Source: Phoronis australis (taxonomy: Eukaryota > Phoronida > Phoronidae). From it: 60,000 nucleotides of DNA. Positions 56,401 through 60,000 of the stretch are shown here, one piece after another. The position numbers and the translations under genes are program-made. Under the pieces are notes generated by a model. It was not told where the DNA came from and did not search any database. It worked only from the letters and a program-made list of their open reading frames with translations. The stretch's first letter is position 1. The number at the start of each line of letters is the position of its first letter. The DNA lies in assembly GCA_002633005.1 (NCBI GenBank), contig NMRA01000334.1:64001-124000 (forward strand). Reading direction: 5' to 3'.

Positions 56401-59217
56401 TTTCTTTTTAGTTCCTGCTGAACATTAGCACACTTAGGAGCATGCAAAAAGTACATATTTTAGTTGTACCTAAAATTTTATTTTATTGGTCTAGTCTGTG
56501 TGTATGCTGCCTTTCTCTAGTCCTTGCTTTTATTTACAGAGTGGTGGGGAGTGTATTCGTGCATACGTGTCACAGTCTGTGGACCAGGTGGCTCAATGGA
56601 AAGACGAACACGGTAGGCCATATTTGTGGTTTGTTTTAATATCAGGAAGAATTTCTTGAGTTTGTCCATTGCCTCTTTTGTAGCTTGTTTCATCTTTTTG
56701 TTAAAATAAAGTATAGTAAGTGAATTGCTATTTCTGAACTTAAACCATCATTTTGTTAACTTCATATAATAGGGTATTTTAGTTGGAAAATGCCAAGTGA
56801 GTCACGTTGTTTTTTCAAGCACTGAGTCTTAATTTTTCTTCACTCTCCTTAGACAACAATGGCTTGAGCTATGTGGTGCAGGTCGTGTCTCGTCTGCTCG
56901 ACCCTCGCACCTCCGAATACACAGCGTGCTTCGTCGGCCGCCTCGTCTCCATTCTGATCTCCAAGCTTGGTGACGCACTCGGCGAACACCTCAGCCTGAT
57001 GTTGAATGCTGTGTTGATAAAAATGCAAAAAGCAGAAACTCTAAGCGTCATACAGGTAAGGTGAAAAGTCAACGAGTGAGGTCACCTATTGTGTTTACTA
57101 CATTGAAAATGCTAGAGTCTGTCATAATTCATTGGTTATTTTAAAAAACACAAAATTTACTTTCTTGTGAACTAATGTTTCCTTAAATCAGATAAATTAA
57201 TTTATTTTTTTGTTTCGGAAACTATCACATTAAACACCAAAGGGCTGGAAATATTAGTCCTTTGATTGAACCTTTCAGGATCCGAAGGAATTGTTACAAT
57301 ACTTTGAAATCAAAAAGTGTATGTGTTTCTGAAACCATGAACCAGAAAAATTCAGTGGAATACGGTCCTCTTTATCTCTCTTGTTTCGTTGATTATCAGC
57401 TAATGTCACTCTCAGTGCCCGGTCTCAAACTATGCTGCCTTGTGTGTGCATGAGAATGTGTCAGTCATACTCTCCTCCATTTGCATACAGTATTATTGAC
57501 ACAATGCAATTTATACAGTTACAAAAGTTGAATGTTTTGCAGACTGATGTGAACATACATCGGTGTGTCACTGTCTCCAATGTGTCATTCATTGAACTAT
57601 TAGCAACTGTCTAACTTTGTATATTTTTATATAGTTTTCATCAGTTTGTGAATACTTTTACTATTTATTAGACCTTACTTACTGCAAGGCCAAAAATCCA
57701 TAGTTGGCTTCGATCTGTACCCAACTCATTTTGAAACTTGTGCTCACCGACAAAAAGAACCCCTCAAAAATGCCTGGTAACCTCATCAGTTTCAGTTAAG
57801 GTCTCGTGTGTTTTTGTGAAAAGTTGCACGATCTCAAGGAATGCAAGCAAGGCTGACCAAGTTTTAAAGAGTGAGAAAAAATCTCAAACCATTTTTGCTC
57901 GTTTCCGGTGGATTTTTTTTAAATGACGCAGCACCACTGACTCGATTTAAGAGAAAAGACCTGAATCAACTTTGCTGTTTTGCCTTATAAGTTCGTTTGA
58001 ACATGTTCCCTTCACTTGTTAGAAGTGATTTTTGAGCTGAAGCATATCTATGCTCCCATCTTCAAGCTCTTTTTCAGACGAGAGTCACATGACCTGTCGC
58101 TCTTTCAGAATCTAGTCATGGTGTTTGCCCACCTGGTACACTCCCAGTTGCACGCTGTCCTCGACTTCCTGACCAATGTACCTGGGCCTACGGCCAAGCC
58201 TGCCCTCGAATTTGTTCTCAGCGAGTGGTGCTCACGACAACACCTTTTTTACGGTGCTTACGAGGGGAAAGTCAGGTAGGATGCTGCCAACAGGTGGCAT
58301 AATGTTCTCGTGACGTGTTCTTTATTCATACTAGACAAGGGAAGGTAGATATATTGACACTATTGTTAGATGCTGAAATTGAATCATATCAGAAATTATT
58401 TAATGAAGAGTAAGTCAAATCTGCAAATTCACCAATAGGTGTCTCTGTGTGTTGAAGGAGGGAGTGTTAATGAACAACGTCGCTACCACTTTTTGTTTGT
58501 CAAAATGGCTAGTTTGACAACATGTCAATTCCAAACACCTATCATTCAATGTATCTGGTACAAATGAAATGAAACACTTGCCTGGTTTTCGTTTTCACAA
58601 GAGCATAGCAAGACTAAATGAGCCAAACCTAGTTGGCGTGTTTTCAAGTCAACACACAGCAAAAGTTCGTGACCACCAAAGTTCACTCGAGACTTGGCTC
58701 AAAAGTTGACCAATTACATGGAATATTTCATGTCAACTTTCAAGTTTCATGCAATGTGATTAATCAACTTCCGAGTCAAATCTCACGTCAGTTATGTTTG
58801 ATATCAGGCCCGGGTAAATGACCCATTGGTACAAACCGTATGATAGTTCATTGATCCATTGGTACAGACTCCATGACAGTTCATTACAGCACAGTTCCCA
58901 AATATATAGATGCGACACTTAGACATCTAGGGGACGACGCTGGTGGGGGACACCCCTTGCCAACCTCTAGATGTCTGAGTGCTGGCTCTTGAACAAAATA
59001 TTAGTGAACTGTACTTTATGTCCTCATAAAACCAGTTGAGCAAGGGTCAGAATCATCTTATTCATGGTCATTTTCTATTCTAGTGCTGTTGCCTTGGTGA
59101 AGCTACTTGAGCATGCAATGAACACAAACGATGAACGACTGTGGGAGACAAAAATCAAGGGGGAGCAGATTTATGATCAAGGCGCGGGCATTAGAACGCG
59201 GTCCAAGGCGGATAAAG
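38453..59217 (+). CDS. IPO9: IPO9, importin-9 (3' end beyond window)
   Basis: Importin-9 is an importin-beta family nuclear import receptor; known cargoes are H2A-H2B, ribosomal proteins and actin. Exons: 38453-38585, 40328-40476, 41110-41311, 41768-41856, 42771-42857, 43021-43144, 43955-44054, 45692-45750, 46987-47138, 48569-48667, 49290-49396, 49915-50054, 51391-51469, 52072-52300, 53404-53482, 54248-54396, 55336-55461, 56540-56612, 56853-57055, 58109-58275, 59084-59217. All phases agree, giving 893 codons plus one base; human IPO9 is about 1041, so the acidic C-terminal part lies outside. Residues 11-80 are the importin N-terminal domain; HEAT-type repeats follow. Hallmarks: [31 protein letters not shown] near residue 377, [17 protein letters not shown], and AGIRTRSK at the window's last exon. 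Confidence 0.96.
39128..39400. repeat. Tandem repeat, three units of about 81-94 bp
   Basis: Units start at 39128, 39221 and 39302 with AAAAATGAAT(T/C)AAGAT and share GGTAATAACATTGGTCT and GACAGGACTGGATTTCC. The middle unit lacks about 13 bases (the ACATTCCTTA block). It lies in IPO9 intron 1. The open frame at 39266-39487 follows the repeat and is not a gene. Confidence 0.9.
42190..42670 (-). repeat. Repeat family B, inverted copy in IPO9 intron 4
   Basis: It contains GAATTGGGTCACATGACCATG and further on CCAAATTTGGACATTTTCC, the reverse complement of blocks in the three plus-strand copies at 48.7, 49.4 and 50.8 kb. Length is about 430-480 bp. It is noncoding and its ends are not clear. Confidence 0.6.
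43490..43563 (-). repeat. tRNA-derived SINE head or tRNA fossil
   Basis: The minus strand starts GGGGGCAGTGTGGCCTAGTG, with a good A box (GTGGCCTAGTGCAATGG), and has a perfect-looking B box (GGTTCAAGTCC) about 40 bases further on. The spacing and an extended variable-arm-like segment resemble a Leu or Ser tRNA. The two ends do not form a clean acceptor stem, so a SINE is more likely than a tRNA gene. It lies in IPO9 intron 6. Confidence 0.6.
43673..43817. repeat. Short inverted-repeat element with CACGTGA core
   Basis: The left CGTTCAGCAACGCTAGGACC pairs with the right GGTCCTAGCGTCTACTGAACG apart from the middle (mismatched bases). Inside are CGCGAGATTACGTGAG and ACACGTGAC. A related arrangement lies at about 50078-50160 in IPO9 intron 12. 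It is probably a small MITE. Confidence 0.5.
44401..44748. repeat. 348-bp allelic duplicate, filled-allele side
   Basis: It matches 45023-45370 over all 348 bp with three base differences by eye and no indel. It ends at TAA, where the Harbinger-like MITE begins. The pair is best explained as two alleles of one stretch of IPO9 intron 7. Confidence 0.9.
44749..45021 (+). mobile_element. Harbinger-like MITE, truncated at contig end
   Basis: It begins GGGCTGTTCCAGTAAAATCT followed by a G run, the same end as the complete copy at 32414-32983, and contains repeated ATGGGTGGT motifs. The right end is missing because the contig ends at the N at 45022. The copy is absent from the other allele (45370/45371). 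Confidence 0.8.
45022..45022. other. Single-N contig join
   Basis: After this N the sequence jumps back to the start of the 348-bp duplicate. The join therefore adds a second allele rather than new genomic sequence. Confidence 0.9.
45023..45370. repeat. 348-bp allelic duplicate, empty-allele side
   Basis: It is the second copy of 44401-44748. It runs through the insertion site without interruption (CCTGATAATGG), with TAA present once. It shows that the target-site duplication of the MITE is TAA. Confidence 0.9.
48345..48410. repeat. 10-bp tandem repeat (AATATTTATA)n
   Basis: About five units of AATATTTATA in IPO9 intron 9, about 160 bp before exon 10. Each unit is nearly self-complementary, so the array can extrude hairpins. 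Confidence 0.85.
48690..49130 (+). repeat. Repeat family B, copy in IPO9 intron 10
   Basis: Landmarks in order: GGACCCTGGAAAATGTCC, GTTAGGAGTTG, TTAAACATTTATATCAAA, TTTTACCTAAAAGACATGG, TGACCCAATTAATGA. The same order recurs in introns 11 and 12. There is no coding potential that I recognise. Confidence 0.65.
49440..49850 (+). repeat. Repeat family B, copy in IPO9 intron 11
   Basis: Landmarks: GTGCTCCAAAGCGCTGTTAGG, TTGAACGTTTATATCAAATG (partial), TTTTACCAAAAAGACATGG, GTGACCCAATTAATAG. It is clearly homologous to the copy in intron 10 and in the same orientation. Confidence 0.65.
50078..50165. repeat. Second CACGTGA inverted-repeat element
   Basis: CTTCAGTAGCGCTAGTATCTTG at the left faces GCTAGTGAACGGTATGATCTCG at the right, with GACGAGATCACGTGAGG between. 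The blocks resemble 43673-43817 in IPO9 intron 6. It lies just after exon 12. Confidence 0.35.
50830..51265 (+). repeat. Repeat family B, copy in IPO9 intron 12
   Basis: Landmarks: GGACCCTAGAAAAATTTC, GTAATGTTCTCCTAAATG, GGAACGTTGATGTTAAATG, TTTTACCTAAAAGACGTC, TGTGACCCAACTGACG. The same orientation and order as in introns 10 and 11. Confidence 0.65.
54797..54866 (+). pseudogene. Degraded partial copy of IPO9 exon 17
   Basis: ACTCGATATCCTGGAGAC, GTCCACTGTAGAGAG and CCCCGTCAGATGTCC match, with changes, the first part of exon 17. The acceptor is not conserved. A still weaker copy follows at about 54876-54935. Both are parts of the tandem array that ends in the real exon. Confidence 0.6.
54936..55019 (+). 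pseudogene. Partial copy A of IPO9 exon 17 with acceptor
   Basis: It carries TGTCTCTTCTAG, an intact acceptor, followed by ACTGCCCTTGACATCCTGG and the rest of the first 70 bases of exon 17, with six or so substitutions. The copy stops before the exon's second half and has no donor. An LTR begins at its end (55020). Confidence 0.9.
55020..55230 (+). mobile_element. LTR retrotransposon start, truncated at contig end
   Basis: A segment starting TGTAATGTAG and ending CAGTACA (55020-55157, 138 bp) is followed one base later by TGGCGACGAGGATCG, a typical LTR-retrotransposon primer-binding site. The five bases before it (CATGC, 55015-55019) recur immediately after the N (55232-55236), as expected for a 5-bp target-site duplication. 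Only the 5' end is assembled; the body is lost in the N at 55231. Confidence 0.7.
55231..55231. other. Single-N contig join
   Basis: It separates the start of an LTR element from CATGCATTGTCTC, which directly continues the exon-copy array. The missing sequence is therefore most of the inserted element, or none of the array if the right contig is the empty allele. Confidence 0.85.
55237..55320 (+). pseudogene. Partial copy B of IPO9 exon 17 with acceptor
   Basis: It is the repeat unit directly before the real exon: TGTCTCTTCTAG acceptor at 55239-55250, then ACTGCCCTTGACATCCAGG to CTCATACATG. It is open in the exon's frame through to the next unit. The acceptor-to-acceptor distance to exon 17 is 85 bp. 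Confidence 0.92.
58823..58888. repeat. 33-bp direct repeat, two units
   Basis: CCATTGGTACA(A/G)AC and GTTCATT blocks recur with a 33-bp period in IPO9 intron 20. A hairpin follows at 58916. Confidence 0.8.
58916..58981. other. Hairpin-forming inverted repeat
   Basis: CACTTAGACATCTAG pairs with CTAGATGTCTGAGTG in 14 of 15 positions by eye across a 36-base loop that can pair further (GGTGGGGG with CACCCC). The 66-nt size is like a pre-miRNA hairpin, but nothing shows that it is processed. It lies in IPO9 intron 20, about 100 bp before exon 21. Confidence 0.6.
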
Positions 59218-59509
59218 GTATAAGCTGCTCAGGTTTTCAAGTCTACTCAGATGCATTGCCATAGTGATGTGTTGGGATTTTCGCATTTCAAAGCCTCGTC
59301 AGGATATTGGTCTCGCAGTTCTTGATAATGAGTGGGAAAGGTTGCGAAATAGTATTATTGGTCACGAACGAACAAGGTAAAGCAATAATGCTTGTAAAAT
59401 CTCACACAATATGGACAAGTGAATTTTTTTCTTAATTTTTCATGAAAGATTGTAGCGTCAAATGAATCATTTACCATTTTCAAGCTACAAATCGTAGATT
59501 CCATCTGAC

Positions 59510-59765
59510 AGGGCCTGGAATTTTCCTTTTGTTAAGTGGATTTCATCTTTTTTGGTTTTGATTTCCTCTTATTTGATTTCCAGTTTCCTCTTTATTTTGT
59601 ATATTTTTTATCATTATTTTGACTCCATTCATGCAAAAAGGTTTATTTCAGTTAGAAATATTTTTTGTGCTGTAAAATCTATCAAACAAGCCTATTTATT
59701 TTTGGAACGATACACCACCTCAAAAAATTTTCCACTTTTTTGTAATTGGTAATCTCAAGCCCTGA
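59510..59765 (-). mobile_element. hAT-type terminus fragment, second copy
   Basis: On the minus strand it starts CAGGGCTTGAGATTACCAAT and runs into AAAGAGGAAA-type purine blocks, like 29261-29470. It lies in the IPO9 intron after the last exon in the window; the rest of 59218-60000 shows no exon. Confidence 0.45.
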
Positions 59766-60000
59766 TATGAAAATTTTTTGAAAAATTTGGGCTTTCGTGA
59801 CACTGTAAGGAGACCTTGAAAAAGGAAAAGAATAATATTATTTTGGAAATTATTTTTGTCAAAAATTAGTGAGAATTTACCGTAATCCTCGTATGTTATT
59901 TTTGAAGTGCTTCAAAATTGCCACGGTATCTATGGTATCTATTGTATCTTGTTTTGTTCCCTATAAACTGTGCTCGTGTAGAGTTGTTAATATAAACCGT

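Noticed and set aside
1-60000. CRISPR arrays, bacterial operons, phage or defence genes
   Set aside because: The window is intron-containing animal DNA. The regular repeats found are tandem repeats, microsatellites or transposon ends, none with the spacer pattern of CRISPR.

Overview
This window is nuclear DNA from an animal. It is AT-rich and intron-rich, with canonical GT-AG introns and many short repeats and transposon remnants. Two genes reconstruct end to end and a third runs off the right edge: BRK1, RPN1 and IPO9. Their gene structures and the type of LTR retrotransposon present fit a marine invertebrate, but the phylum cannot be fixed from the sequence. Four isolated N bases sit at contig joins. 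Beside at least two of them the flanking sequence is repeated with and without an insertion, so this looks like a draft assembly of a highly heterozygous diploid.

Layout. From 1 to 8.3 kb I recognise no gene; a CpG-richer patch at about 4.1-4.4 kb ends in a possible first exon. From 8.3 to 14.7 kb lies a decayed minus-strand LTR retrotransposon (gag, protease, reverse transcriptase, RNase H, integrase), broken by two contig joins. A sized gap covers 16244-16588, followed by one arm of a long inverted repeat. BRK1, a subunit of the WAVE actin-nucleation complex, occupies 17769-23293 on the plus strand in three exons, with a 2.2 kb hAT-like element in intron 1. RPN1 (ribophorin I, an oligosaccharyltransferase subunit) occupies 38117-25314 on the minus strand in ten exons and encodes 604 residues. 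BRK1 and RPN1 converge. IPO9 (importin-9) starts at 38453 on the plus strand. Twenty-one exons to 59217 encode about 893 residues; the last part lies beyond the window. RPN1 and IPO9 start codons are head to head, 335 bp apart, so they probably share a promoter region.

The three genes do unrelated housekeeping work: actin nucleation, N-glycosylation in the ER, and nuclear import. I see no sign of an operon or of a new multi-gene system. The unusual content is structural: a tandem array of acceptor-plus-partial-exon copies just upstream of IPO9 exon 17 with an LTR element inserted in it; a Harbinger-like MITE whose filled and empty alleles are both present, giving its target-site duplication directly; homologous repeats in three consecutive IPO9 introns; and a retrotransposon whose integrase is split over non-adjacent contigs.
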